From positions 124,001-188,000 of the forward strand of contig NW_026516720.1 in the NCBI RefSeq assembly GCF_025766255.1: DNA of 64,000 nt, read 5' to 3'. Position numbers and translations under genes: made by a program. This document shows positions 39,386-53,345 of the stretch, piece after piece. The stretch is from Zychaea mexicana. Its lineage: Eukaryota; Mucoromycota; Mucoromycetes; Mucorales; Lichtheimiaceae. The notes beneath the pieces are model-generated. The model was not told the DNA's origin, did not search any database, and was given only the letters and a program-made list of their open reading frames with translations. Position 1 is the stretch's first letter. Each line of letters begins with the position of its first letter.

Positions 39386-39922
39386 CTTTTGTTGTACGTG
39401 TGTGTTTAGCAAGAAGGGGACGAGGAGGTGGTACAGATGTAAAGAAGAGAGAAAAGAAGCGTTTAGGGTTTTGTCGTTTGTGAGCATTATATAGCATTTC
39501 TACACAAGACACATGCGTTTTAGTCCCTTCCGGTTTATAATAGGTAGAACGGTGGGGAGGGAAAAGGCAAGCCTGTCGATCCTGTCCCTCCCACCCCACG
39601 TTTTCTCTTTTGTTCCATATTAAGCATATGAAATAGTTAAAAGTTGAGAGTACATATGTAAAACTAGTTTTGCCAAGACAGACAGACAGACGGAGAGACC
39701 GACGGACACAGGAAGCGGCATGAAAAATATCATTCAAAAGGGCACTCTGCAAATACAAGAAAAACAATGCTAAATTTTTTAGTGCGTGCACTAAAAAGAA
39801 AAAACCTATAATCGTGTGTTTGAGAAAATGGTCTGTCTAAGTGTTGTTGTTTTTTTATTATGTACATGATGCATTCATATAAACACAAAAACTATAAAGA
39901 AAGGATCACATCATCATTGTCA
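39386..39922. other. Intergenic region between mannosyltransferase and DUS2
   Basis: Promoter of the mannosyltransferase and 3' flank of DUS2, both on the minus strand. It has a (GACA)n-like tetranucleotide repeat at 39678-39693. No gene is seen beyond the optional 34-codon upstream extension of the mannosyltransferase frame. Confidence 0.5.
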
Positions 39923-41987
<2,065 letters not shown>

Positions 41988-43061
41988 ATTTTTTTTTGTG
42001 GTCAATGGCCCTCATATGCTCCGCACAGGTTTTTTTTTTAAAATGAAATGCTATTGCTATATCTGCATTCAACCACTTGGATCAGTTTGATGTATTGGTA
42101 TGTACTCAACTTGTAGAAATGGCCCGGTTTATGCTACTTGTAACTGTAGCTTTGTTAGGGTGGCAAATGGATAACGTAGTAATGCACATTGCAAGTAGTT
42201 ACGAGTGGTAGTCTTACGCAGGTTGGCGTTGATGTATCAATAAATTATGAGCTCATGTAAGTATTTCGGAATGAAAGGGGTTACACTGCATTATTGTTTT
42301 CGCTAGGAAGATACATGCAAAAGCTCTCTGGTGATGGTTTAATAAATCTCTTATTGACAAGGATTTATTGATCCACCGCCTAACTACTACTACTCCCTCT
42401 CTCTCTCTCTCTCTATTCGAAGAATTCTTTGTGTGTACTGTAGAGCAAAAAAAGGAAAAACAAACAGGTTTAAAAGAAAGCCTCGCAATACGGACCAGGT
42501 GATGATGGTGATGATAGCGAGCAGTAGAGAGAATCATCATGAAGAAGACCATCTCTTTCGACGATGGTAGACGTAGGAAGAAGGGTTACCAAAAAGTGGC
42601 ACAACAACAAAAAAAAAAAAGATCAGCTGCTACAGTCATAGCATCGTGTCGTGCTCGGACAATCGTGTGTCTGCTTTTCCTACGCAACGCCTTTGGAACG
42701 AAAAAGGAAGCAAAAGAAATTCTGGCGAGCGACAACAAACATCGAATGTATGCAACACATCCTATCAGCTCTTTTGATATAAAAAATCTCTACTGCCTTG
42801 AGTAGAATATTTGGTATGAAACAAAAGCTCTGGTTTTTGCTTTTATGCGCAGCACACGTGATGCCCGATTCGGGATAGCGAGTGAGAGAGAGAGAGAGAG
42901 TTTTACGACGAGAGTGTGTGTGTGTGTGCGCAACCAGGAAAAAAAAAAGGCGACTGGGAGGCGGGCATGCAGACGTTTTTTCAACTCTCACAAAAAACCA
43001 CCCAGCACAAAAAAGATAAATAACTCCCAACGTAACCTTATGCTGAATACCTACTATTACT
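41988..43061. other. Divergent intergenic region with (CT)n, (GA)n and (GT)n tracts
   Basis: A 1.07-kb spacer between DUS2 and the Gdown1-like gene. A (CT)n tract lies at about 42395-42413, a (GA)n tract at 42885-42901 and a (GT)n tract at about 42913-42929. No coding region is recognised. Purine/pyrimidine tracts of this kind often sit near fungal transcription starts. Confidence 0.55.
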
Positions 43062-44454
43062 ATGAACGCTGCTATTACCACTGCTTCAACGCCCAATCGC
43101 CTCTATAATCCCCCTTCATCACGCTACCCATTGCGCTCCAGACGTGGCTCTCTCCATGCGCTAGATGGCTTTTCTTCCACCATCTCAAGGAAGAATCTAG
43201 AGTCTTGCTCCCGCACTGAGCTGCTTGAACTCAAGGAAAGGAATGAGCGTATGCTCCGTCATAGGTAATAAGCCCCCACTCTTTTCTTTTCCCTCTTTTT
43301 ATTACTACTACTAGCTACTACTACTATTACTACTACTACTTGTTCTTTTGTCTTTTGAAACTCACTTTTGAACTTTTATATAACAACGACAGGTCAGTGG
43401 TGCACACTTTGCCAGACAAAGGAGCCAAGCTCAAGCAGAGTATCCGACAAATCGATGTGCTCCTTTTGAGTACGATCGACGATGAAATCACCGTGGATAA
43501 CACGTTCCCTGACCGTGAGAGTGCTTTGACGGCAAAACTGGCCAGTCTGACGTTCATGACGCCAAGGCAAGAAGCGAGGAGACGAGGCATTGCACTTGCC
43601 AATGCTCGTGCTACCTCTTTATCATCCTGGTCTTCTTCTTCTTCTTCCTCGTCTTTCTCTTTGGGTGTTCCTACCCATACTACTACTACCACTACTACTA
43701 CTACGCCTGTCACTACCACTCCTGCTACATGTCACCCGCATCATCATCATCATCATCATCAACCGTACGTCAAGCAACGACGTAATAGTAGCATCGTCAT
43801 GCGACGACACAACAGCTCGTATCCGTCTACTACCGTGGATGGTATGAATGAAGCGGAACTGCAGGTAATGATGCTCCCCTACCCTCCCTAAAGTGCAACA
43901 ATCTATCGGTATTGACTTCTGTTATGATTAGGCCAAAGTGTGTATGATGAGCCTGGATGAATCCGTCAGATTGCAAGAGAACCGGTCTCGTTTAATTGAA
44001 GTAGGTAGTGCTACATTATATCGATAGATATACAAAAGACACTAATCGAATGGTTTTCTGTATGAAATAGGAGAACAACAAGCGTTTGTTGCTACCGCCC
44101 ACCCCGCCGCCTGCTCCGAGTATGGATGATTCCCTCTGCATGACCATGAGTCAAATGCAACTCGATACCCAACAACAACAACAACAGTACCCTCATCATC
44201 TACAGCAGCAGCAGCAGCAGCAGCATCCACTGTCAAAGCAACGTCCACTGTCCAAGATCGAAGACGACGATGAAGACGAGGAGGACCTGTTTGTGCCTCA
44301 GCAAGAAGGCGGTTATCTGAGCAACATGAAGAAGCGAAGCTCGGATGATCACAGCATGACTAGCAGCAGTGACGATGACAACTACGAAAACAATGTAGAC
44401 GAAGATGATGACTATAACCGAAACTACTATGACTATGACCTTGATGATGACTAG
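43062..44454 (+). CDS. Low-complexity protein with GRINL1A/Gdown1-like LPDKG motif
   Basis: Four exons (43062-43264, 43393-43864, 43932-44000, 44071-44454) give 375 aa in frame. The only conserved-looking part spans the first splice: SRTELLELKERNERMLRHR followed by SVVHTLPDKGAKLKQ. Animal GRINL1A (Gdown1, POLR2M) carries a comparable element, with a helix ending in leucines and then a LPDKG core; Gdown1 binds RNA polymerase II and blocks TFIIF. The rest is Ser, Thr, His and Gln tracts and an acidic C-terminus (EDDDEDEEDLF ... DDDNYEN ... YDYDLDDD). The Gdown1 link is a motif-level guess; a different nuclear protein is quite possible. Confidence 0.45.
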
Positions 44455-45923
44455 TTTCGATCATGAAAGGAAAAATCATCTTTTGTATACACAACACACA
44501 CACACACACACTTGCCTGCATTCTTCCTCTGCTGTTTATATTCCCAATTTCCTGAATCTCTCCTGTCTTGAAACCCATCCCTCCTTCCTGATGACTTGCT
44601 CGGACCATCATTCTTTGCTGTAAGATAGATCATTGTTGTTCTTCCACGCTCTCTCTCGCTCTCTCTTTCCATGTACAAACTTTTCTTTATACTCTTTGCT
44701 ATTTGCTACAAACAATCAATTCTTCCAGCTTTCTGGCCGGATAAGCCGAAATATAAAGTATTTTTTTGACCCCATCGTGGGGTTGAAAGGCGGGCATTAG
44801 AACGATGGTCACACAAGGGATCGTCACGGGGACAATGGAGCCTAGTTTATGGATGCTAACAAAACCGTGATGCCTTGTTATGTCCCCCTGTCAAAGCAAC
44901 AACAATAACAGCTATCGCCTGGGAAACAATAGAGAAACCCGGCAACAGTTTCCATAGTGGCATCATCCGTTGCATATCACCGCGGGGAGAAATGCAAGGA
45001 AAACACGACAAAATCGTCCCTGGTACATATATACGCTACACAAATACCTTGATATCAAAAACCGTGTTATTGTTTGATCTCATTGTAAGGAAATGGACGT
45101 AGGTTTATTGTCTTTGGCTCCGGTGTTTAAATAGCGAGTGCAGGCAGACATTTCCCTCAGTGTCTATTCATTGACTGGAATCATGAAGCGTGTTTTGGGA
45201 CAGTAACAGCACAACGTCATTGGTGAGACCCCGTGTTGTTTGTAAACGTCAAAGCATGAAAGTAAGCATATGCAAATCAGCAGTGTGTGAGTGTGTGTGT
45301 AACCACAACGTCTGTGCTTCACTTGAGCCGATGGCAAGAGAGACTTCTGCCTTATTGATTCGTTGGTTTGCTTTCGCCCTCTCTTTGTTTCCCTTTCTCG
45401 TAACTTTTTTTTTAAAAAAAGACGTGGATCAGAGGGCTTTCCTTTTATTTTTTTTCCTTTGCTCTTTAACTTTCCTTTTACTTTTACAAAAGCCTTTTTT
45501 TTACAAAGAAGCCAATGATGAGCGGTCAATTCACATCAAGGCACCGTTATCCGCATCTGTTGTTTGGTCGTGGTAAAGCATTTGTACTTTTACCATTTTT
45601 AACTTATAAAAGAGACGCGTCTTTTCTATCTTTTGCACACAAAAAAAAAGCAGTTGTCATGACAGTTTTCTTTATTACCAAGCAGCGCCAGATTACAAAA
45701 AACGATCCTGCCTTGACGATGGGCCTTCCAAAGCATTGACTGGGACCAACATCCATCATGGCGACAGCAAGGTCGTTCAGAACAGTAGCTGGGCCATGAC
45801 TCGAGAACAATGTCGTAATTTTTATTTTCTTTTGCAATCACGAAAAAAGAAAAAAGAAACGCGTAGCTGACGCGAAAAAAAAAATTAGATGGCACAGTAA
45901 CTTCTGCGGCTCTTGATCCCCTT
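44455..45923. other. Intergenic region, about 1.5 kb
   Basis: Contains (CA)n at about 44494-44510 and poly-T/poly-A runs. Frames on both strands near 45.5-45.9 kb overlap each other and are not convincing. The reading frame of the next gene is open upstream of its first ATG, back to an acceptor-like AAATTAG at about 45888. A non-coding or short coding first exon may therefore lie in this region. Confidence 0.4.
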
Positions 45924-48243
45924 ATGCTTCTGCCTCCTTTGTCCAAAGCGATGGGCGGTTCATCGTCACCACCATCGTCGTCATACTTTGCCAACAGCAG
46001 CAGCAGCAGCAGCGAGCAGCAACCTGGTGAGCTCCCGCAGCCAACACCACAAGATTATGAAAAACACGCGTACAACGGCAAAATCAGCAACGACGGCCCC
46101 TTTGATTTTCTCGACACGCCAAAAGGGATCGCAAAGATGCAGCAGGAGCGCGACATGCTTTTCCAAACGCACCCTTGTTCTTTGGAGGAGCCAGAAACAC
46201 CTGTTGACCAGCACCACGGTCCTAAGCCGCTAACACCTGTTCAGGACTGGTGGCAAAACTTATGGTGTGTTGGATGTACACTGCAGCCATCATCCATGTT
46301 ACCGCTTCACAGCAATAACAATGAGGGTGAGTCGTCGTTATCCTACAACAGCCTGTTCAGCAGTGTTGTGCCTTTCACGACTCCATCGACCATGAACACC
46401 ACTGATGAGCACCGTCCAGCAACAACGGCTAGTGGAACAGATATTGGCAACAAGAACAAAATTGATTGTCAACAAGGTTCATGGTCTCAAATGGTGGGTC
46501 ATTCTATACGACCATCAACGGCTGCTACGACATGTAGCAATCGCACAGGAGGTTCAAAAAAGCGTGTACCGGCCTCGCCTTTGGTGTCTCACTCCTCTGT
46601 ATCCTCCATGGAAGATGACGTCAAGCTAACTGCTGTGGGACAGAACGTTGAAAAGATCAACAGCAGCAACAACAACAATCAACAACAGCAGCAGCAGCAG
46701 CTACCGGCATGGAATCAGAGACTCGTCGTACATAACAACGCCACAAGGTTGCTCTCGGAATCCGCTGCTTTTCATTCGAATGCCACACTCTTACAACAAG
46801 CTACCCAGGGAGGAGCCATCCTCACAACCGATGAAGATGATCTTCCTTCTTTACGCCGGCAGCAATTACTGACAGAACAAAAGTGTGTCGTAAAAATTTC
46901 CAGCGTAAGTGTTTCTTGAAAGAGTGGAAAAAACGATAGCTCCCTATTCTCTTTTTGTAAACAACAAGGATGATATATGTAATGTAGATCCCATGGACCA
47001 CCTCAATCAAGGACATTGAATTGTTGTTTGCCGGTACCGTCAAGCTACCAAATCATGGCGGAAAGTTCGACCAACAATGCGTGCATGTAAGTGTTATGTA
47101 GAAACGGTTACAGCAGTAAAGCTAACTTCATTGGCTGGGATCCCGACTCCCTTGATATAACTTTTGAAATATAGATCATGATTGACAAATCCACAGGAAA
47201 GACGTTCAAGGAGGCATACGTAGAGCTGAACACAATAGAAGACGTTTTCGTGGCCATTCGAAGAATCAAGAGCCCAAATATCAAAGGTCGCAGGGTATAT
47301 ATTACCAAAAGCACACAGGAAGCATTGTTCCGCGCTGTGTTTCCAGAATGGGATGGCATGTTCATCCATGACAAGCCAACCTTTGTCGATACGGAACAGG
47401 ATGATGGCGAGGAGAAAATGACAACAACAACAACAGTTGGATGCTCTTTGATGATGGCTAATCATACGACCGCCAGTACAAATGCGACAGCAGTAGTCCC
47501 GCCATTACTTGTCAAGCCAGATGAATATGAAGCGTTGTTGAGCATTTGCCGAAACTACAAGGTATGAAGACGAATGTGCACCGCGCGTTTGCTTTCAATG
47601 AGAATATAATTTTTTGTGTAATAATAAAAAATGCTAATCTCTTACATGTAAATAGGCATGCTTCTCGCGAAAGTGTCCTGAACGTCCGTTTGAGAACTTT
47701 ATCTCAATCATGGTCAAATTCCCCTGGGACACGCCTGACATTATTACGACAATGCAACGCGATCATTTGTACGAGTACTACAAGTTGGCGACTGGTATGC
47801 GTTTTCTTTTTTGTTATCCAACGTGCATTATTTTTTGGTTATCGGATCATCAACTCTTAAACACAAAATACGTGTGCGTTATCTATATATACATATAGGA
47901 GCATTGCGATTCCATCTCAACCGACAATCTCAAAAGGACTGTATAAACAGCACTTTGTTGGATCGAATGGTTCATCCTGCTTTAAAGTGTCAAGGACTCA
48001 CGGTCAATCAAAAGAAAGGCATTCTGACTGCGAGGTAATTATCCCATCTTATTTTTGTAATGGTTAGTGATATCGAGTTGACCATTTTTCCCTTTCTTTT
48101 TTTTTAAAAAAACATTATTTAGTGGAAACCCCTGCCCCGCAGGATTAGAAAAATACCTGGAACCACCGCTACCGCCTGTCGATACAGTTGTTGGAGTTGT
48201 TGATTTGGCTTCGTCAGATAGCTATTATTCATCGTCGGTATAA
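45924..48243 (+). CDS. RRM-domain RNA-binding protein
   Basis: Six exons (45924-46904, 46988-47086, 47175-47561, 47656-47794, 47899-48034, 48123-48243) give 620 aa. Residues 1-310 are Ser/Asn/Gln-rich and probably disordered. An RRM follows: CVVKISSIPWTTSIKDIELLF (RNP2-like) and GKTFKEAYVELNTIEDVFVAIRRI...GRRVYI (RNP1-like and last strand), about residues 318-410. A second conserved block (CRNYKACFSRKCPERPFENF, VKFPWDTPD, YYKLATGALRFHL) may be another quasi-RRM. The RNP1 aromatics are weak, as in quasi-RRMs of the hnRNP F/H or ESRP type. The frame extends upstream of the first ATG (SAALDPLMLLPPL), so the real start may lie in an earlier exon. RNA target and role are unknown. Confidence 0.68.
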
Positions 48244-50768
48244 TCACACAGAGAAGAAAATGTGCAAACGAAGCAGAGAAAAGAAAAGAGATCGAGATAG
48301 TTTTTTCTTCCCCTTCTTTATCGTTTATATACTCATTCAACATATCGATCACCAAGATGTAAGAGTAAAATGGAGCTTGTTTCTCGCCAACTGTTATGGT
48401 ATGCTTCTCCATATGACTAGACTTTGTTTGTGGTATTTCTTCCATAGAAACAAGACATACTTTGTGGTATCCAAAAGTTCTAAATTACCACTACTTGAGA
48501 AATGGTTGTAGATGATGTGACGGATTTCCTTCCTCTCTTTCAGACATTTTTTTTCCTTTCTGTTAAGGCTATCGTAATAGTGAAGGGATATACAGTCATT
48601 TCAGTAATCAAATAGCGCTTGTATTCGCACGTAGTAGCTACGTTAAATGAAGCAAGAACACCTTTTTCATTTCACAGACGTGAATATGGACTGTTTGACT
48701 GAGATACCCACTTTTTGGAGTTAGTAACTGCGGGATGTCTTTTCTCTACAATAGTACTCAGGATTGTGCTGTCAACAAACAGAATCGAAGAAGAGTTGCC
48801 AATGAATATATAAAGTAGCAGACAAGACATGATTAAGCAGCTGCTGATGTGTATATCATCTTACATAGACACAGGCTGACATTGTATATATCATTATTTT
48901 ACTTAAATTGATTTGACATGTACAAGAAGACAATGGTTGACTCTTTTGCTTTGTACAAGGACAACTTCATATTCTCTCTACATATACTTTAGGATGTACT
49001 TTATCATTGGTACTAAACTCTCCAATGTGTATCCGCCCATCATTTTATCTGATGTATGCATAATTATCAATAACGCTTGATCAATGATGACCATTCGGTG
49101 AGTCACTCCTCCAATATTTACGCTGGCGTCTTTGCCTGCATCGCTGGACCACACAACGTAGAGGCCTCCGTGATTATCGGCTGCAGCATTACACGCACCC
49201 CTCAGCAGCATCAGGCTCTACCGGAAGGTGGTATTCGATATACCTTTTAAAGCCTTTCGTCTTGACTCTTCAAACCTGCAACTACTAGCTTCCAGGAACC
49301 AGTTGATCCAGGCGATGGTCACATTGCACTATCGGTATAAAGCTTACTTTGTGTGAGCATTACACTAAGAGTTTTGATAGTATATACATATCATACAGTA
49401 AATTACTTGTCGGTGTAATGTGTATGATCGAAAATCATTAGAGTTCATGCGCACAACACCTCCCTTTCGTGTGCCACCTTTCGGCAACCAGTAATCCTTC
49501 CTCTACTATGTTCGCTGGGTGTGTACTCTTATTGACTTTTGGTCACCTGCGTCGTTTTACTTTCGTTCATCTTAAGCAACATGGAGCGGTTTCTTTTGCC
49601 GGTGGTCGGAACGCTCTTGGCGTACACCTTACTACATTGACTTGTACTTTTGTTATAAATATACTTTCAAACATACACACACAATACGGTTTCGATTTTT
49701 GCCACTTTTGTATCCATATGTCACCCTTCCACTCTTTCTTATGTCCGTATTAGATGTTTCCCCCCTCTCAATGTGCTATGATATACCTCGTATCTCCGAC
49801 AGCTTTCACCCGGCGCCAAAGTTGCCCAAGTTTGCCAAGTTTGTATAGCCGAGTTGTTTTGTGCTAGTGATGATTCAAAATTATGATGTGCTTAACTTTT
49901 TATTTTTTCTGATTTTGAAGTAGAAGCCAAGTTATTTTACTCTCCTTCTTTGTCTTGCCATGCTCGCTGACGAGTCTGCTTTATCAACTACATCGATAAC
50001 CGCATCTGACAAGCCAGTATTCCAAAAGACATACAGAAATGGGGTAACGTCCGTGCATTTTTTTTTTGTGAGCGTCAAAGTCTGGAAATTACTTGGACCA
50101 ATACTACTGAGAATCTTCATACAATCTAGTGAAGCTACTTTGGATTTTTTGATTTGCTTGACGCTACTTCGATATCAATGCTGGCGAAAGTATCAAAAGT
50201 AGGGAATGATGATAAGGAAAACCCGATTGGATATATACGTTTACAGTAGTTTGATCCAAAGATGATAGTAGTGTGGACACACTCAGTCGATTACCAAGTC
50301 TATCACAAGCTTGGTGCAATAGCGCTTGGTTGCAAGTCGGTGAAAGCACTCCATGCAGCTGCAAAGACGGAGGGTCAGACGGCAATTATGTTGGAGTGTC
50401 ACGCTTTAAAAAAAACGTCTTATGATTCACTAGGCTATGTATTACACGATCCCACTTACATTATACGTGCGTTAAAAAGTTCCACATCAGTAACTGTGGA
50501 AGAGGGGACTTTACCAGACGCAATCCGTGATATTGTACATATTGTATTAATTTCAGGTTCGAAATTGTATCTACCTTTTTTACTAAACAAAACTTATGAC
50601 TGCAATTTTCATTGATCGGCGAGAAGCATCACAAGAATATATATATCTATGTAAACCGGTGAAGTATGCCAAAATATGAAAAAAAAGAAGGGTTTGCTTC
50701 TACAAGATAAAAACATTGTTACAAAATTAAAAGGCCAGTGCATTGAAAAACTTTGTCTACGTATAAAA
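48244..50768. other. Gene-poor region with decayed coding fragments
   Basis: No intact gene. A minus-strand frame at 48978-49211 (GLYVVWSSDAGKDASVNIGGVTHRM ... DKMMGGYTLESL) looks like part of a real protein but starts and ends abruptly. A plus-strand frame at 50262-50615 contains ALGCKSVKALHAAAKTEGQ and may also be a fragment. An LRR-like remnant is listed separately. Confidence 0.35.
49932..50385 (-). pseudogene. LRR-like fragment, frame-broken
   Basis: On the minus strand, pieces read VSTLLSSLDQTTVNVYIQSG, then after a frame change KVASLDCMKILSSIGPSNFQ, and TDVTPFLYVFWNTGLSDAV, ending with a basic tail and a stop at 49932. Their spacing and Leu/Asn pattern resemble the C-terminal repeats of fungal F-box/LRR proteins like the remnants at 12.6-13.5 and 17.1-17.8 kb. 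No F-box start was found upstream. A decayed relative is the best guess; confidence is low. Confidence 0.28.
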
Positions 50769-52700
50769 TTAAATTTGGCTCGTGTTATTACGATGAACAG
50801 GTTTTGGATGATGCTGTTGCTGCATTGTTGGCGAGGTATCAATACTATTGTTGTTTCCTTCGATAGCGGCAACAGGGTTATCGTCACTGGGCATGGCAGC
50901 ATGGTCCTCCAAAGACCAAGCATCTTCTGGAATAGGTGATATACGTAAGGCTGAAATGCCACTATCACGAGGATTAGACATACTGCTACGGAATGGGTTG
51001 GTCGATGCTGTTGAAGCTGAGCGTGCTACTGTAGTACAGCCAGCGCTTGCTAATGCGTCGTCCCATAACATTCTTCCTTTGTTTTTATTATTGGTATCGC
51101 CAGAATCTGTTTGAATGTGTTGAGGTCTCTGCTGCTTAGATTCGTCAGTGGTATTAGAGGTAGAACTATCGTTACTGACACTGCTTGCATCAATTGTTGC
51201 TGTGATGCCAGATGCACGTGCGCCCGTTTCCGATCCTTGCTGCCATCGTGCTGCAATTTCCTTCAAGAGTCAGCTTCCTCGCTTGCCACCGTCACCGCCG
51301 CCGCCGCCGTTGCCTCCAAAAGCATCCATCTCAGGTGATTGGCGTGATTGATCATGGATAGTACGTGCAAGTGCTGGAACATAGGCACCACCACCACCAC
51401 CACCACCACCAGCTGGTACCGTATTGTCTTCTGGCGGAGCACTGACATGGAAGATGGATGCATGGAGATTGTTATAGTTGGATTCGCAGATGACAGTAGT
51501 ACAGGAGGTCGTTCGACTGATGAGGTTGCTGCAGAAGCTTGATGTAATTGTGTAGCGTAATTGTATGCAGCTGCTGTACCGAAAGGATCGATGGCGGATG
51601 CTTGAGACAACCAGCTAGCATGTGGACTGGGTCGATATGGATCATATTGCTCCTGTTGTCCTGCCTGAACTCTATTGTTGTCATGGTTATCCGCAATGGC
51701 ATGCGTCGGAGAAGAGGGTCCAATAGCCAGGTTGCCATAGTACTGTTGATCTTCGAATGTTGCGGGATCCACAGGCTGTTCTTCCACCTTGGGTTGCCGG
51801 TTTTTAATGTTGTTGTATGTAGCAACAGCCAGTCCGCCAGCTCCAGCAGCGCCGGCCATACATGTAGCTGCTGATTATGGCAGTAACGGTCATTGTAGCG
51901 ATCTCTCAGACATGCCTGGTTAAGAGCCACCAAGCAAATAATCCTGGCTCTCCAAACTGCCTAAACGTGACAACGAGCGACCCACAGCTATACCTGTCAT
52001 GAGCGATACCAAAATACTGTGCTCTGAGGTCTATGGTTACTGTGAATGGCGTTGCGTATCACACGCTCACAGCTTCGAGGTCGTCCTCTGCTGCCGTCTT
52101 CTGTTCGATTCTGCTCAACCTCGTGCGCTCGGGTACTGACTTGACGCGATCGTCGTATTTGACGAGGGCACACACAAGAATAATCGCACTTGTAGCTGGG
52201 CCAGCAGTAGCACCAGCAATCCGTTCACCTCATAAATTGGCTACTGTTGTACAAATACTTCTCAGCATCTTCACACTCGCCGGTTCCTTACTAGTTTTTG
52301 GTTTCCAGGATATCCCAATTCTACCGGATTTTAATTTACTCAATAAATCGACGACCACAGGCTGCATCCGTTGAGGTATCATTAGAAATAACGAGCGCTC
52401 TATGCACGTAAACTGTACGATCCATACAAGCATAATGCTGCTGTGGTGCTTCAGCGTAACACACAGTTTGTCCAACGGTAAAATGAAGCCGCACAGACCC
52501 GTCGCCGACAATTGTTGGATCAGAGCGGAGCACGGCAAGCGGAGCCGCATAGTGAAACAAACATATACGCACCATAAGAAAAAGACACTAGCATGACAGT
52601 CGTCAGACTACAACGATAATTATCATCAAGGCACTTCTTCACATTGCTGCAGTTCACTGGCTCCTTAGGGCAGTAGTGACAACAAAATTTCTAAGCTCCG
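50769..52700 (-). CDS. Uncertain membrane protein with Ser/Gly/Gln-rich tail, model unresolved
   Basis: Protein-like blocks follow one another on the minus strand. First a Cys-rich piece (CPKEPVNCSNVKKCLDD, about 52660-52600); then GDGSVRLHFTVGQTVCYAEAP ... VYVHRALVISNDTST (52520-52390); a membrane helix with IAGATAGPATSAIILVCALV and a basic stop-transfer (about 52226-52150); SLSRLGSLESQDYLL; a Gly/Ser/Gln-rich tail; and a last 165-codon stretch (from 51266) ending at 50769. Joining them needs several weak introns (for example 52359-52309, and about 51940-51880). Two in-frame TGA codons at 52232-52230 and 51272-51270 must lie inside introns if the gene is active. It looks like a type I surface protein with a long cytosolic tail. 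A pseudogene is the main alternative. Confidence 0.4.
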
Positions 52701-52876
52701 TCATTTTGTTTATCGGGCTCATAAAAAAAAAGAATCGACTGCGCGTTTTGCCCTTTATTCTTTCTTTAGTCTTCATATTCATCTTTGTGCATTTGCAGTG
52801 TTTCTTTCATTATCACTTTTTACCTTTCTTTTTTTTATCTAGGACGAGGGGCCCTGTGGGTGTACTTAGTTGAAGG

Positions 52877-52900
52877 GAGCTAGTCGTGCACGACTGGCTC
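52877..52900. repeat. 24-nt near-perfect palindrome
   Basis: The core AGTCGTGCACGACT is a perfect 14-nt palindrome. The symmetry extends to 24 nt with a single mismatched pair. It could be a dimeric regulator site or an end of a small mobile element. It lies about 140 bp left of the tandem repeat at 53 kb. Confidence 0.7.
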
Positions 52901-53135
52901 TTATTCATCTTTATGCATTTGCAAAGTTCTTAGTTTCATCTTGGTTTTTTATCTTCCTCAAAACCTGAAAGCGAGAGTGTGTGCAAAGAGGTACGTATAT
53001 GTTCGCCGCTGACAGACCTTTGTGCTATTTCTTTTAATTGTAGGAACTGTGGAGGAGTAGGTTCTGTCGGGAACTGAGGCTTGCGGACAAGAAAGGGAGG
53101 AGTAGGTTCTGCCGGGAACTGAGGCTTGCGGAAAA

Positions 53136-53157
53136 CAAGGGAGGGCAACCTCCCTTG
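53136..53157. repeat. Hairpin with GCAA (GNRA) loop, copy 1
   Basis: The arm CAAGGGAGG (53136-53144) pairs perfectly with CCTCCCTTG (53149-53157) around the loop GCAA. GNRA tetraloops stabilise RNA hairpins. Confidence 0.8.
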
Positions 53158-53300
53158 GGAACGGAGGATTCATAAAAGTTGAGGTACGTAAATTCCCGCC
53201 GTTGGCAGACTGTGGAGGAGTAGGTTCCGTCGGGAACTGAGGCTTGTGGACAAGAAAGGGAGAGGTGTAGGTTCTGCCGGGAACTGAGGCTTGCGGGGAA

Positions 53301-53322
53301 CAAGGGAGGGCAACCTCCCTTG
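53301..53322. repeat. Hairpin with GCAA (GNRA) loop, copy 2
   Basis: Identical to copy 1, 165 bp further on (arms 53301-53309 and 53314-53322), although the surrounding repeat has diverged. Confidence 0.8.
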
Positions 53323-53345
53323 AGGAACGAAGGATTCATAAAGTT

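Larger units (their letters stand above)
52980..53345. repeat. Tandem duplication (unit about 163 bp) with nested short repeats
   Basis: Two diverged copies start at about 53048 and 53211, both beginning TGTGGAGGAGTAGGTTC. Within each copy a shorter unit (TAGGTTCTGYCGGGAACTGA, followed by GGCTTGYGG) occurs twice. Each copy ends in a hairpin with 9-bp perfect arms and a GCAA loop, then GGATTCATAAA. A partial further copy of the left edge (GGTACGTA..TTC..CCGC) is seen before 53048. Minus-strand frames through it are repeat by-products. Confidence 0.85.

Noticed and set aside
50769..52700. Selenocysteine at the two in-frame TGA codons
   Set aside because: No known selenoprotein motif surrounds them, no SECIS-like structure was recognised, and short introns could remove both.
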